Positions 33,945 to 46,386 of a DNA stretch of 64,000 bases are shown piece after piece. Position 1 is the stretch's first letter; each line of letters opens with the position of its first letter. The position numbers and the translations under genes are program-made. This stretch comes from Hordeum vulgare subsp. vulgare (Eukaryota; Streptophyta; Magnoliopsida; Poales; Poaceae): positions 438,431,529-438,495,528 of the forward strand of contig NC_058522.1 in assembly GCF_904849725.1 (NCBI RefSeq), in the 5' to 3' direction. The notes below the pieces were generated by a model, which saw only the letters and a list, made by a program, of their open reading frames with translations, ran no database searches and was not told where the DNA came from.

Positions 33945-34728
33945 TTACAGGACGACTTGGAGTTGTGCCCTGATCTAATACAACTACAATTGTTACTTAA
34001 CTAGATTTTAGTTGCCCCGGGATTGCTTCCTTGCAGGGAGTCGAGGGAGGATCTCTGGGCGTGCCCTCATATTAATATTGCTGCAACAATATGACTATTA
34101 ATTGTGTTACACATGTTCTACTCTCGTCTATTGCTACAAGACCCTGAAGATGCTAGTCTTTGATAGGGCTAGGCCTTCTCTGTCTTTTCTCGCATTGCTG
34201 CAGTCAGTCCACATATAACCACCCCCCTTCTTTGATAATGATGCATACTTAGAATAGTTCTGATGTAAGACTTGCGAGTACTTTGGATGAGTACTCACCG
34301 TTGCTTTGCTCCCCCTTTGTTTCCCTTGATCCGTTGCTGCGACCAGATGATGGAGCCCAGGAGATGGAGTTTCCTTTCGATGTCTGTCACCCCGATGATG
34401 ACTTCTTCGTGGAGGCCGCTGAAGAATAGGAATAGTTAGGAGGTTCCCAGGCAGGAGGCCTCGCCTCGTTCGATCGTGTTTCTTTTGTGCTAGCCTTCTC
34501 TAAGGCACCCCTTGTTTTATGTTTGTACTTATATATTGTTGCTTCCGCTGACTCGTGTGTTTCTCGAGCTTCTGTATTCTAGCCCTCGAGGCCCCTGGCT
34601 TGTAATATGAAGCTTGTTTATTTTATCTGTGTCTAGAATTGTGTTGTGATATCTCCCCGTGAGTCCTTGAGTTTGGTCATACGCATTTGCGTGTATGATT
34701 AGCGTACGATTAAACGGAGGGCATCACA

Positions 34729-36201
34729 TAAAGAACTCACATACTTATTGCGAAATCCTATTAATTATCGAAGCAAAGTATTAGACGCATGCTCCTAGGG
34801 GAAGGGTTAGTAGGATTTAACCATCGCGCGGTCCCGACCTCCACACAAAGGTTGACAATCATTAAACAAATCATGCTCCGACTTCATCACATAACGGTTC
34901 ACCATACGTGCATGCTACGGGAATCACAAAATTTAACACAAGTATTTCTTCTAATTCACAATTACTTACTAGCATGACTCTCATATTACTATCTTCACAT
35001 CTCAAAACTATATGCAAGGAATCAAACTTCTCATCATATTCAATGCACTTAATATGAAAGTTTTTATTATATCCCTCTTGGGTGCCTATTATATTAGGAC
35101 TAAATTCATAACCTAAACCAATTACCATGATTCTTAAAGAACTCTCAAAATAATATAAGTGAGGTACAAGAGTTTAATAATTTCTATAAAACACAACACC
35201 GCCGTGCTCTAAAAGATATAAGTGAAGTACTACAACAGCATTGCCTAGCTCAAAAGATATAAGTGAAGCACAAAGAGTATTCCAATAAATTCACGAGTCA
35301 GCGTGTATCTCTCTAAAAAGATGTGTGCAGCAAGGATGATTGTGGCAAATTAAAAATTAAAGACTCATATCATACAAGACGCTCCAAGCAAAACACATAT
35401 CATGTGGTGAATAAAAATATAGTCTCAAGTAAATTTACCGATGGATTGAAGACGAAAGAGGGGATGCCTTCCGGGGCATCCCCAAGCTTAGGATCTTTGG
35501 TATCCTTGAATATGGATTGGGGTGCCTTGGGAATTCCCAAGCTTAGGCTCTTGCCACTCCTTATTCCATAGTCCATCAAATCTTTACCCAAAACTTGAAA
35601 ACTTCACAACACAAAACTCAATAGAAAACTCATGAGATCCGTTAGTATAAGAAAAATAAATCACCAATTTAGGTACTATTGTGAACTCATTATTTATTTA
35701 TATTGATGCAATATTTACTGTATTCCAACTTCTCCATGGTTCATACCCCCCAATACAACCCATAGATTCATCAAAATAAGCAAAGAACACAAAGAAAACA
35801 GAATCTGTCAAAAACATAACAATAGGTAGCAATCTGTTTACTTCGAATACTTCTGTAACTCCTAAAATTCTGAAATATTAGGAAGATCTGGGAAAATTTT
35901 AAACTAGTTTGTGTAAAAAGTTCAGATCAAAATCACGTTCCAGTAAATTTATAAAATTCCTGGACTGAGAGCGAAAGTTTCTGTTTTTCAGCAAAATCAA
36001 TTTGCAAACATCGTAGACCATCCCAAAGGTTTTACTTGGTTCAAACACTAACTAAAACAAGAAAACACAATTATTACATAGGTAATAATGTGCGTAGCAC
36101 TTAAAAACAGAATCAAAAACAAAAGAAAAACAAATAAAATTGGGTTGCCTCCCAACAAGTGCTATTGTTTAACGCCCCTAGCTAGACATAATGCAATAGA
36201 T
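34729..36201 (-). other. E3 internal non-coding region with internal polypurine copy
   Basis: No gene is seen. TAAGCTTGGGGATGC on minus at 35476-35490 is identical to the 15-base tract next to the E3 3' LTR (19473-19487). A weaker CCCAAGCTTAGG copy follows near 35535. Removing the solo LTR, the distance to the 3' LTR is about 1.97 kb. Confidence 0.7.
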
Positions 36202-36783
36202 CTAGGTAGCTATCATAATAGATTCATAAGGTAATCTTATTTTCTTTCTTGGAAAGTGATCCATGCCTTTCCTTAATGGAAATTGGAATCTAATATTACC
36301 TTCTTTCATATCAATAATTGCACCAATATTTCTAAGGAAAGGTCTACCAAAAATAATAGGACATGTAGGATTGCAAACTATATAAAGAACAATGAAATCT
36401 ATGGGCACATAATTCTTATTTGCAACAATAAGAACATAATTAATCCTTCTCGCAGGTTTCTTAATTGTAGAATCCACTGGATGCAAATTTAAAGAGCAAT
36501 CATCAAATTCACGGAATCCTAGCACATCACATAATGTTTTTGGAATCGTGGAAACGCTAGCACCGAATTCACACAAAGCATGGCTATCATAATCTTTAAT
36601 TTTAATTTTAATAGTAGGTTCCCACTCATCATAAAGCTTTCTAGGTATAAAAACTTCCAACTCAAGTTTTTCTTCAAAAGATTTCATCATGGCATCCACA
36701 ACATGTTTAGTAAAAGCTTTATTTTGACTATAAGCATGCGAAGAATTGAACATGGATTGTAACAAGGAAACCCAATCAATCAA
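36202..36783 (-). pseudogene. E3 aspartic protease domain (catalytic Asp replaced)
   Basis: Minus frame of 193 codons. The N-terminal part (VDAMMKSFEEKLELEVFIPRK) links gag to protease. The active-site motif reads LCEFGASVSTIP where the other elements here have CD(L/V)GA, so the catalytic Asp is Glu. The flap and C-terminal signature IIFGRPFLRNIGAIID is kept. No RT follows. It begins just past a stop that separates it from gag, and is almost certainly inactive. Confidence 0.8.
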
Positions 36784-36786
36784 TGA

Positions 36787-38243
36787 TCAAATATCATAAT
36801 TGAAATCCTTGCAATACGAAAGAGTGGGCTCGTTGCTATTTAAAGTTTTGACCACTTGCATACCAGTTTTATCAATCTTATCATTAAGATCTAAAAACTC
36901 TGAATCATTGGGATGCCTTTTAACTAAAGTTGACTCATCTCCAGTCCCATATTTTTCAAGATTTATACTAGAAAACAAAGATTCAATAGGTGTCACACCA
37001 ATCACTTTAAGATCTTCATCCATATTATCACGAGAAAACACTTTTTCAAGCCATTCACGCTTAGCACGTATTCTATCGGTTCTTTCCTTACACTCATCAA
37101 TAGAAATTCTCATAGCTTTTAAAGATTCATTAATATCATGCTTGGGTGGAATAGATCTAATTTTCAAAGAATCAATATCAAGAGAAATTGTATCAACGTT
37201 CCTAGCCAAATCATCAATCTTGAGCAATTTTTCTTCAATCATAGCATTGAAACCTTTTTGAGAGCTAATGAATTATTTAATATTATTCTCAAGATGAGAG
37301 GGCATCTTATTATAATTTCCATAATAATTTTTGTAGGAATTACCATAATTATTAGAGGATCTACTAGGAAACGACCTAGGATTGCAATTACTTCTATACG
37401 CGTTATTGCAAAAATTGTTCCTACCAACAAAATTCACATCCTTAGATTCATTATTATTTCGAATCAAAGAAGACAAAGGCATATCATTGGGATCAATAGG
37501 AGCACTCTTACTAGAAACAATTTCATTAATTCATCCGTCTTTCCACTCAAAGTGTTTATTTCTTCAATGGCATGCACTTTTTTACTAGTAGGAGATCTTT
37601 CTGTATGCCATTGAGAGTAATTTGACATAATATTATCTAGGAGTTTAGTAGCTTCTCCTAATGTGATTTTCATAAAAGTACCACCCAGGGCAGAATCTAA
37701 AAGATTTCTAGAAGGAAAATTCAATCCTGCATAAAAAAATGTATAATCATCCATAAACCCAAACCATGCGCGGGGCAATTCCTAATCATTAGTTTCACCC
37801 TCTCCCAAAATTGTGCAACAAGCTCATGATCAAGTTGCTTAAAATTCATTGTATAGTTCCTAAGGGAGATAATCTTAGCGGCCGGAAAGTACATGGAAAT
37901 AAAAGCATATTTACACTTATTCCATGAATCAACTTTTTAGGTAAAGATGAAAACTAAGTTTTGGCACGATCTCGTAGTGAGAAAGGAAATAGCTTTAATT
38001 TAAATTTTTCATTATCCACATCTTTCTTATTTTGCATACCACACAACTCAACAAAAGTATTTAGATGGGATGGGCATCTTCACTAGGAAGGCCAGAAAAT
38101 TGTTCTTTCATAACAAGATTGAGCAAAGCGACATTAATTTCACAAGATTCCGCACTAGTGGCGGGAGCAATCAGAGTACTAATAAAGTCATTATTATTAG
38201 TAGTGAAAAAATCACATAACTTGGTATTCTCTCGAGCCATCAT
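36787..38243 (-). pseudogene. gag: E3 gag (degraded)
   Basis: Fragments in several minus frames: the start MMARENTKLCDFF at 38243, a middle part 37778-37464 with FYAGLNFPSRNLLDSA and TLGEATKLLDNI, and a C-terminal Lys/Glu/Asp-rich part 37242-36787 with heptad-like spacing. Gag forms the capsid-like particle. Stops and shifts separate the pieces. No intact zinc knuckle is seen. Confidence 0.75.
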
Positions 38244-38446
38244 GACAAAGCAAGCAATCTAGCACACAACGAAGGAAACAAATAGACGAACGGAAAAGGG
38301 CGAATAAAAAGGAAAATCTTTTTGGTATTTTCTAAAAATCATTTAGAAGTGGGGGAGAGGAAAACGAGAGGCAAATAGCAAATATAGTAAATGCAAGATA
38401 TGAGTTTGTGATGGGTACTTGGTAAGCGTGATCTTGCTATGTATCC

Positions 38447-38464
38447 TCCCCAGCAATGACGCTA
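38447..38464 (-). promoter_or_regulatory. E3 primer-binding site (decayed tRNA-Asp type)
   Basis: Minus TAGCGTCATTGCTGGGGA, four differences from the tRNA-Asp complement, 11 bases inside the 5' LTR. Confidence 0.7.
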
Positions 38465-38475
38465 GAAATCCTTCT

Positions 38476-40048
38476 TGCTACCTCTTGAGCTTGCGTTGGT
38501 TTTCCCTTTAAGAGGAAAGGCTGATGCAGAGAAGTAGATAAGTATTTCCCTCAGTTTTTTGAGAACAAAGGTATCAGTACAGTATGAGGAACAAGAAAGG
38601 CCCCAATAATAGTACCTACACAAATAATCAAACATTTTCACCCAACGCTATAAAGGGGTTGTCAATCCCTTCAGAGTTATTTGCAAGGATGAGATTTGAT
38701 AGAGATAGATATAAAGATTGCGGAAAGAAGAGTAAAAAATTGCAGCAAAGTATTTTTTGGTATTTTTGGTTTATAGATCTGAAAATATAATATGGAAAAT
38801 AGACCCGGGGCCATAGGTTTCACTAGAGGCTTCTCTCATAAAGGAAAATAATACGGTGGGTGAACAAATTACTGTCGAGCAATTGATAGAAAAGCGAATA
38901 ATTATGAAGATATCCAAGGCAATGATTATGCATATAGGAATCACGTCCGTATCAAGTAGACCAAAAAGATTCTGCATCTACTACTATTACTCCACACATC
39001 AGCCGACTCCTGCCTACATCTAGAGTATAAAGTTCATGAAGAACAGAGTAACGCATTAAGTAAGATGACATGGTGTAGAGGGATAAACTCAAGCAATATA
39101 ATCAAAAGCACATATTTTTATCCTTGATGGCAATAATACAATACGTGCCTCGCTACCCCTACTTTTTCACTCGGTGAGGACACCACAAGATTGAAACCAA
39201 AACTAGGCACTTCTCCCATTGCAAGAATTACCAATCTAGATGGCCAAACCAAACCAATAACTCAAAGAGACTTGCAAAGATATTAAATCATGCATATAAG
39301 AATTCAGAAGAGACTCAAATAATATTCATAGATAATCTGAACATAAACTCACAATTCATCAGATTTTGACAAACACACCGCAAAAGAGTATGACATCGGA
39401 TAGATCTCCATGAAGATCATGAAGAACATGGTATTGAAGATCAAAGAGAGAGAAGAAACCATCTAGCTACTAGCTATGGACCCGTAGGTGTGTGGTGAAC
39501 TACTCACACTTCATCGGAGGGGCAATGGAATTGATGTACATGCCCTCCGTGATCAATTCCCTCTCCGTAAGATTACTGGAAAAGGCTCCCTGATTGGATC
39601 TTGCGGGAACAGAGGCTCCCGGTGGTGGAAAAGTATTTGTGTTCCTCTTTTTCGCGATACAAGAATATTTGGGAATTTATAGGCCAAAGAATAGGGTTAG
39701 GAGACCTGCATGGGGGTTACAAGCTAGGGGAGTGACCACCCGTCTAGGGCGTTCCCTGCAGGCTTGTGGCCTCCCGGCAGGTGCCCTGCCTCCTACTCCA
39801 AGTCTCATAGGTGTCTTCTGGTCCAAGAAAAATCTTTCCGGAGATTTTGTTCCGTTTGGACTCTGTTTAATATTCCTTATCTGCAATACTCAAAGATGTG
39901 GAAAAAAAGAAACTAACACTAGGCTCTAGATTAATAGGTTAGTCCCAAAAAAATATAAAACAACATATTAATGCATATTAAACATCCAAAACAGATAATA
40001 TAATAGCATGGAACAATCAAAAATTATAGATACATTGGAGACGTATCA
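38476..40048 (-). repeat. E3 5' LTR
   Basis: 1573 bp, plus-strand ends TGCTACCTC and GGAGACGTATCA. U3 hairpin outer arms (ACAAGC / GCTTGT) lie at about 39718-39768 and a CCTATAAATT TATA-like site on minus lies near 39677. Confidence 0.9.
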
Positions 40049-40235
40049 ACCATCACCAGGAGATATTTCTTTTTCTTGGTCCCCCCCCTTTAAGTGGGTC
40101 CACAATGTCTAGATCCCATACCGCAAAGGGCCAAGTGATCAGAATCGTCCGAAGAGCCGTGGGGGGCATATGGCTTTGATGCACGAAGAGTTGGCACCCC
40201 ATGCAGCGCTGCGCAAGTGCGTCGGTGTCTTCCAT
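40049..40235 (-). pseudogene. Element H integrase, zinc-binding and core start fragment
   Basis: Minus frame MEDTDALAQRCMGCQLFVHQSHMPPTAL..., then WPFAVWDLDIVDP. CMGC is the CxxC half of the integrase HHCC zinc-binding domain. LDIV carries the first catalytic Asp of the DDE core. E3 cuts it at 40048 and a truncated LTR cuts it at 40236. Confidence 0.85.
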
Positions 40236-41221
40236 ATATAGTCATACATGATTATGGAAAAGAACTTGCATGACATCTTTTGTCCTACCCTCCCGTGGTA
40301 GCGGGGTCCTAATGGAAACTAAGGGATATTAAGGCCTCCTTTTAATAGAGAACCAGACCAAAGCATTAGCACTTAGTGCATACATGAACTCCTCAAACTA
40401 CGGTAATCACCGGAAAGAATCCCAGTTATTGTCACCCTGGGGGATGCGGATCATAACTCGTAGTAGGTGTCTACAACTTGCAAGATAGGATCAAGAACAC
40501 ATATATGTTCATGAGAACATAATAGGTTCAGATCTGAAATCATGGCACTCGGGCCCTAGTGACAAGCATTAAGCATAGCAAAGTCATAGCAACATCAATC
40601 TTAGAACATAGTGGATACCAGGGATCAAACCCTAACAAAACTAACTCGATTACATGATAGATCTCATCCAACCCATCACCGTCCAGCAAGCCTACGATGG
40701 AATTACTCACGAACGACGGAGAGCATCATGAAATTGGTGATGAAGGATGGTTGATGATGACGACGGCGTCGACTTCCCCTCTCCGGAGCCCAAATCAGAC
40801 TCCAGATATGCCCTCCCGAGGAAGAACAGAAGGTGGCGGCAACTCCATATCGTAAAACGCGATGAACTCTTCTCTCTGATTTTTCTCCCCGAATAGGAAT
40901 ATATAGAAGTGGAAACAAGGTCGGAGGAGCCACAGGGGCCCCACAAGCCAGGGGCGCGCCCTAGGGGGGCGCCCTGTAGGCTTGTGGGCTGATGGTGGCC
41001 CCTCTCCAGTTGATTCTTTCTCCAATATTTTTATTAATTCCAAAAAAAATCCATAAATTTTCAGGTCATTCCGAGAACTTTTATTTCTACACAAAAATAA
41101 CACCAAAGCAATTCTGCTGAAAACAACGTCAGTCCAGGTTAGTTCCATTTAAATCACGCAAATTAGAGTCCAAAACAAGGGCAAGAGAGTTTGGAAAAGT
41201 AGATACGTTGCAGACGTATCA
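40236..41221 (-). repeat. Truncated E1-type LTR in H integrase
   Basis: Matches E1 LTR sequence from about 450 bp inside one end to the TGATACGTC terminus (plus-strand end GCAGACGTATCA). The 3' portion of the LTR is missing, together with roughly 25 integrase residues, so a deletion crossed this junction. U3 hairpin arms: CCCACAAGCC at 40940-40949 and GGCTTGTGGG at 40979-40988, inner arms GGGCGC / GCGCCC. Confidence 0.85.
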
Positions 41222-42864
41222 GCCGTCCATACCTACGTGTACTTCAGCCAACAATTGCTTCCCCTCGTCTTCGGATATGCACCGTTGAAGTATTATGGTG
41301 GTGCTCTTTTTATATAGCTCACCCTCATGGACCTTGTAGACCTTAGATCAGCGGATAATGCGTCGTGCCTCAGTTTGGTCCTTGGGGAGCTCCTTGCATG
41401 ATAGATAGGCAAGGAATGGTTCAGTCCATGGAGCAATTATCGCCATGACCTCATGTGATGAGGGTGTTTCCTCGATGGAAGCCCCACCAATAACCTGATC
41501 GTCTTGATGGGCTATGGCATGGGGTACGATTTGCTGCACACCGTCGGCTATTCTGCTCTGAGACTCGTCCTTCCATACCACGGATGGCTTAAAGAGCCTT
41601 TCCACGTATATGTTACTGGGGACGGGGTCGTGTGCCGTGCCTAAGCGGGCGAGAACGTCCACAACTTGATTGTTGTCTCTTGAGACGTGATGGAATTCCA
41701 GTACCTCGAATCATGCCGATATCTTGAGTACGACATCTCTGTATGCTGCCATCTTCGGGTTTTTGGCATCGAAATTGTCGTTTATGATATGGCGAGGTTG
41801 GAGTCACCTCGTACCAAGCCATTGTATACCCATTGAGACCGTCATTCGAAGACCCTGCAACAATGCTTCGTATTCGGCTGCATTGTTAGAGTGGGCGTAC
41901 ATAATCTCTAGCATGTACCTCACATTGTCCGTGTCAGGAGATGTGAGGATTACCCCGGCTCCTAGACCGACAAGGGTTTTGGATCCGTCAAAGTACATGA
42001 TCCATTGAGCATGGGTGCTATTCTCTTTCGGGAGTTCGGCCTCCGTCCATTCTGTAACAAAGTCGGCCAACACTTAAGGTTTGATAGCTCTTCATGGCTT
42101 ATAGGTGATCTCAAACGATAGCAGCTCGATGGCCCACTTGGCAATCCAGTTGGTAGCATCCTTGTTGTTAATTATATCGTTCAGGGGTACTTCCGATGTC
42201 ATCGTGAATGCGCACTCCTTAAAATAGTGTCTGATTTTGTGCGACGCCATGAACACAGTGTAAGCGATTTTCTGGTAGTGTGGGTATCTGGTCTTGCATG
42301 GGGTAAGTACCTTAGATACATAGTAGACAGATCTTTGTATCTGTATAGGTGACCCTCAGATTCTCGTTCTACGACGAGGACTGCGCTGACTACTTGATTA
42401 GTGGCTGCGATGTATAGCAACATCGGTTCCCCTCGGTAAGGTGCAATGAGTATAGGGTTGCTGGCCAATAGCGTTTTGATTTCCTCCAGGGCCGTCGTAG
42501 CCTCCTCGGTCCATTTGAAGTTTTTAGTCTTCTTCAGCAACCTGTAGAGCAGGAGGGCCTTCTCTTCGAGGCGAGAGATGAACCGGCTTAAAGCCGCCAT
42601 GCAGCCTACCAATTTTTGGACATGGGGCAACTCTGTTGGGATAGTGAGTTCGGACAGAGATCGGATTTTGGCTGGATTGGCCTCTATTCCATGCTATGAC
42701 ACTATATATCCAAGGAGTTTGCCGGCTGGGACTCCGAAGATGCATTTGTGCGGATTAAGCCGTATGTCGTATGCCCGTAGGCTGGCAAACGTTTCTCTAA
42801 CTTGGTCTACCAGTTGGATGATGTGGTGGGTCTTGACGACTACATCGTCCACGTATGCCTCCAT
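41222..42864 (-). pseudogene. Element H RT C-terminus, RNase H and integrase N-terminus
   Basis: On minus from 42864: the RT palm motif YVDDVVVKT (catalytic Asp pair) directly at the E4 junction, LNPHKCIFGV and LGYIVS; then the thumb/connection (42630-42199: LSRFISRLEEKALLLYRLLKK, FKWTEEATTALEEIK); RNase H (42073-41804: MYFDGSKT, with AAEYEALLQGLR carrying catalytic acids); and the integrase lead-in (41662-41222, ending in an ISEDEGKQLLAEVHVG stretch). Several shifts and stops occur. The gene continues at 53103 on the other side of E4. Confidence 0.88.
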
Positions 42865-42869
42865 GGTTT
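42865..42869. repeat. E4 target-site duplication (left)
   Basis: GGTTT, repeated at 53103-53107. Confidence 0.92.
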
Positions 42870-45800
42870 TGTAGCGACCCGACTCAAGACGAGTCAAGCC
42901 TCTGTGTTTCTGTGCCATCCCTGGATCAGTATGCTGGCACACACAGTACATCAATGTATATATCAAAGTGCAATCACATGTAAATAGCGTAAAACTGATA
43001 TATACCTTAAATATTTCAGCGGAAGCAGTCAAGGGAGTGGAATCCCAATAAACACCAACGGCAAGTTGAGTGTAGACCGTAACCCTGAATCGTACTCTTA
43101 CTCGTCGAAGAAAAATATCTGCAACATAAGACGTTGCAGCCGTGTAGGTCAGCATATTGAATATGCCGACAAGTCACATAAGAGAGGGGTGAAAAGTAAT
43201 CATCTATACTATATGCATATATGGCAGGTGGGGCTATAAGTTTTGCATAAAGCAAATTTTATCCTACAACAAGAGGGGCTAAAAGCAAAATGTTACTACA
43301 TTGCTGGTTGTTAACAAGATGGTTCCGCCAACCAGTTCTCGTACCCGAGTTGTCAATAATTACCCTCATCAAATATATATATAATGGTGTTGAGAAATCC
43401 ATATAACTTCAGTTCCTTTGGCTCAAGTTGCCCATGACCGTGGACACGGCTAATCGATTAGGTTTGAGTACTCTGCAGAGTTTTGCACACGTTCCCCACA
43501 AGATTTGATCGCCTCCGTGTTTGTCCTCGCACTTCAGGGTGTTTGAAGACCGGATGATCAAAACATGGTCTTTCAACGGGTCCCTCTGAATCCCTGTCGG
43601 TGCCCATCCATTCCTACCGTTCGTCTACATCTGCTAGCACCGCCTGTCCAGAGTCGCCGCGTTGTCCAACCAAGCCAGAGCCCATAATGACTTGTGGCTA
43701 TGCAGGTAAGCCTTGGGTCTTGAAAATATCCGTCCGTCTCTTTGAGCCTGGGTGAAGCTTTCCGCAGGATGACATGGCCTCTCCAGCATCCCGAGCATCC
43801 ACTGGGTTTTCCAGGGAGCCGATCAACCGTCCTTCACCCAGAGTTGCATTGCGTCCGAGGTCTTGAAAATCTTGTCTTAGTCCGGTCTTGATTATTATAT
43901 CAACCTCGCATCACTCGTGGTATACACTCAACCTATAACCCGTCTACTCAAGCATAGCATTAAGAAAATTGTCGTCCCGGGGCCAAGTGTCGGGGATGTT
44001 GTATTCCTACCACATGATACTACAACTTATGCTAAATTTTCCAAGTACCTAGGCAGCATGCAATTGGGCATAGGATGGTAGAACTACGATGCATAAAATA
44101 TAGGTGATAGCATGATCAAAGTGACTTGCCTGTGATGTTGATGAAGAAGAATTTCTCGAGAAAATAACTTGATAGACTACTCGTCACTCTCCGATGAAAT
44201 CTATATAGCAAACATATCATTCACATAAGCACTCATACTAGCAATCATTCTAGCAATCAAAACAAAAGAGAGAGCGAATAGGAATTTCGAAAGAAACTTC
44301 AAACAAGACTAGAGAGTCCTCCACTACGTCAAACACTAAATAGTTTTGTCTAACAGAAAATAATGACAAGGAACTAAGATATAAGTTTAACTAAGATAAA
44401 ATAAAGTATTTTTCACAAAACCTTTTGAAAGTATTCCCAAACGGAATTTGAAACAATGGTGAAAGCAATTGCACGTTACTACGGAACTAGCATTGATTTC
44501 ACAAATAAAACTAAAATAAAAACTTGTTGCAAAACTACTGTTAACTAACATAAACAAAACAATAATAATCTTTCTGAAATAATAAAGAAAATATTTTAAA
44601 ACAAAAGTAGAAAATGAATTAGCCGAAATCCTAAAAGCGGTGAAACAGAAATTGTTTCACATGAAATAATGAGTTAAAGTACTCAAACAAATCTGACATT
44701 TTTACCACTGGTAACTAAGATCACTAGTGATCATTACCAAAAGGAATCAAATTAAAAAATATTTTTAAACTCCTGGAATAGGCAAAACAAGGTTTAAAAT
44801 AAATCTGATCTAACTTATATTTGAAAATTTCAAACATAGACAAATTATATGTTTTTAAAAACTACAGGAAATTTGTGAGCTACTGGAAAACGAATCAATG
44901 TCATTCGATTTCGGGATAAAAAGTTGTGGCCAAAACAAAACAGAAAGTTTCTGTTTTTGCAAACAGGCAGAAAATTATAAAACTACTAGTGCTAAAAAGA
45001 GGGGTACACGTGGCCTGAGGCTATTGGCTGCGGAGGCTGTTTGTTGGAGCGCTTCGGGCAAACGGCCGAAGCTAAGTAAACTCGCTGGTTAAATCATAAG
45101 TGACAAAAAACCCACTGGTTTTCTAAACTAAACCGAAAGGTTATCTAGTGATCTAATCTAGGCCACTAGTTAAAGATCTAAGGGCTAAGAAAGAGGAACA
45201 TGAAATAACAGAGAGAGAGGGAGAGAGTACCGGCAGGGCAGTAGCTACTCCGGCGGGTCACGTCGCCGGCGAGGGGGTGGGGGACTCCGGGGCGGTGGGG
45301 ATGGGGCGGCGGCGGCGGGGCAGTCCTCCTCCTCGGGGGAAGGCGCTCGGGGGAGACGGAGAGGGGCTCGGGGCGCTCCCAGGGCGAGGCCGAAGGGTGG
45401 CAGCCTTGCTGCTGCTGCTGCTCCACCGAGCGGGCGGCGAGGGGAGATGGGGAGGCGGCAGCGGGGGTGGGAACGGGGTCGGCCGAGGTGGGGAGTATTT
45501 ATAGGCTAGGAGGAGGGCGAGCTAAGGAAGGGAGAGGGAGGGAATCGGGAAGAAAATCCCTGGAGGAGTCGGTCTCGGTCGGGCTTGGTTTTTGGCAGGA
45601 GGAAGGAGAAGGGTGGCCGCGGGAGTTGGCTCGGGCGGTGGGGCCCTTGGGCAGTAAGAGGAGAAGGGGGAAGGGGTCGGTCGCCCGGTTTTAAAGGGAT
45701 TCGATCCCAGGACGGTGGGGATTCGGCCCAAGCCTATCTAGCGCCCAGGCGGCGGCTAAAAAAAAACAAAAAAAAACAAAAGGTTTCCTAATTAAAACCT

Positions 45801-46386
45801 TTTCCGAAACAGAAATATAAAAGCTAATAAAAGGAAATAAATCAAAATATCTATATATGGTATTATATATCAAAAAAATCAGAAAAAGAATCTCTACCCG
45901 AATAACATTTTTTTAAAGCCAAAATAAAAACTTGGAAAAAATGTTTTTTTCAGAAATTCCCAAATTTGCTTTATTTCTTTTTGCAATTATTTTTGCAAAA
46001 GAACTTTGGGTTTTCTTGGCTCAAATATTTCAGAATTTTGCCCGCACTTTGGAGGGTCATTTTCCTCCGCTCTCTCTCTTGCGTGCAAGAGAGTATTTCT
46101 CCGGGCTTCTCTCGCGCGAGGAAAAAAATGGAAATGCAAAAGAAATCAATGCAAATATCCCGTTCAAATTCTTTATAATTGAAGAAGTCATGTCATCTTC
46201 TCTCGTTGCTTTTAAAAGATTGAGTTTGAATTCACCGGAGAAGGGGAAAGTCATTTTATTCCCTCTCATTCAAAAGTTTCGAAAAGTTTCAAATTTCACA
46301 CAAGTTTCAATCACTCAGCAAACAAAAAAACAATCAATCTAATAATTATATTAACATTCCAAAATTTATAATTTTGGGATGTTACA
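42870..46386 (-). repeat. E4 3' LTR
   Basis: 3517 bp from TGTAGCGACCC to GGGATGTTACA on plus. It holds a hairpin at 43119-43139, CCGTGGACACGG plus a palindrome at 43438-43461, a GC-rich block at about 45230-45490 and a TATA box at 45496-45503 (TATAAATA on minus). Confidence 0.95.

Larger units (their letters stand above)
20692..34728 (+). mobile_element. Solo giant LTR (about 4.0 kb) interrupted by E2
   Basis: Starts TGTGACATCC and ends GGGCATCACA, flanked on both sides by the perfect 5-bp duplication TAAAG (20687-20691 and 34729-34733). After removing E2 and its duplicated ATACA, about 3990 bp remain as one LTR with no internal region or partner, so it is a solo LTR left by LTR-LTR recombination. 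Order: TATA box 21101, GC-rich block 21120-21860, GTAT microsatellite, AT-rich stretch, E2, degenerate GAGGGTGA repeats, palindrome 33921-33944, GAGTAC hairpin near 34275. Confidence 0.9.
18256..40048 (-). mobile_element. E3: Sabrina-like Athila-type element (gag-pro only), split by a solo LTR
   Basis: Minus-strand element in three blocks: 3' LTR (18256-19472, truncated), internal DNA (19473-20691 and 34729-38475) and 5' LTR (38476-40048, 1573 bp). The solo LTR 20692-34728, itself hosting E2, separates the internal blocks. Gag and a protease remnant are present, with no RT or integrase. The PBS is a decayed tRNA-Asp type. E3 lies in the integrase gene of H: integrase core sequence begins right after 40048. 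The other flank was lost in a deletion. The family name is inferred from LTR resemblance only. Confidence 0.85.
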
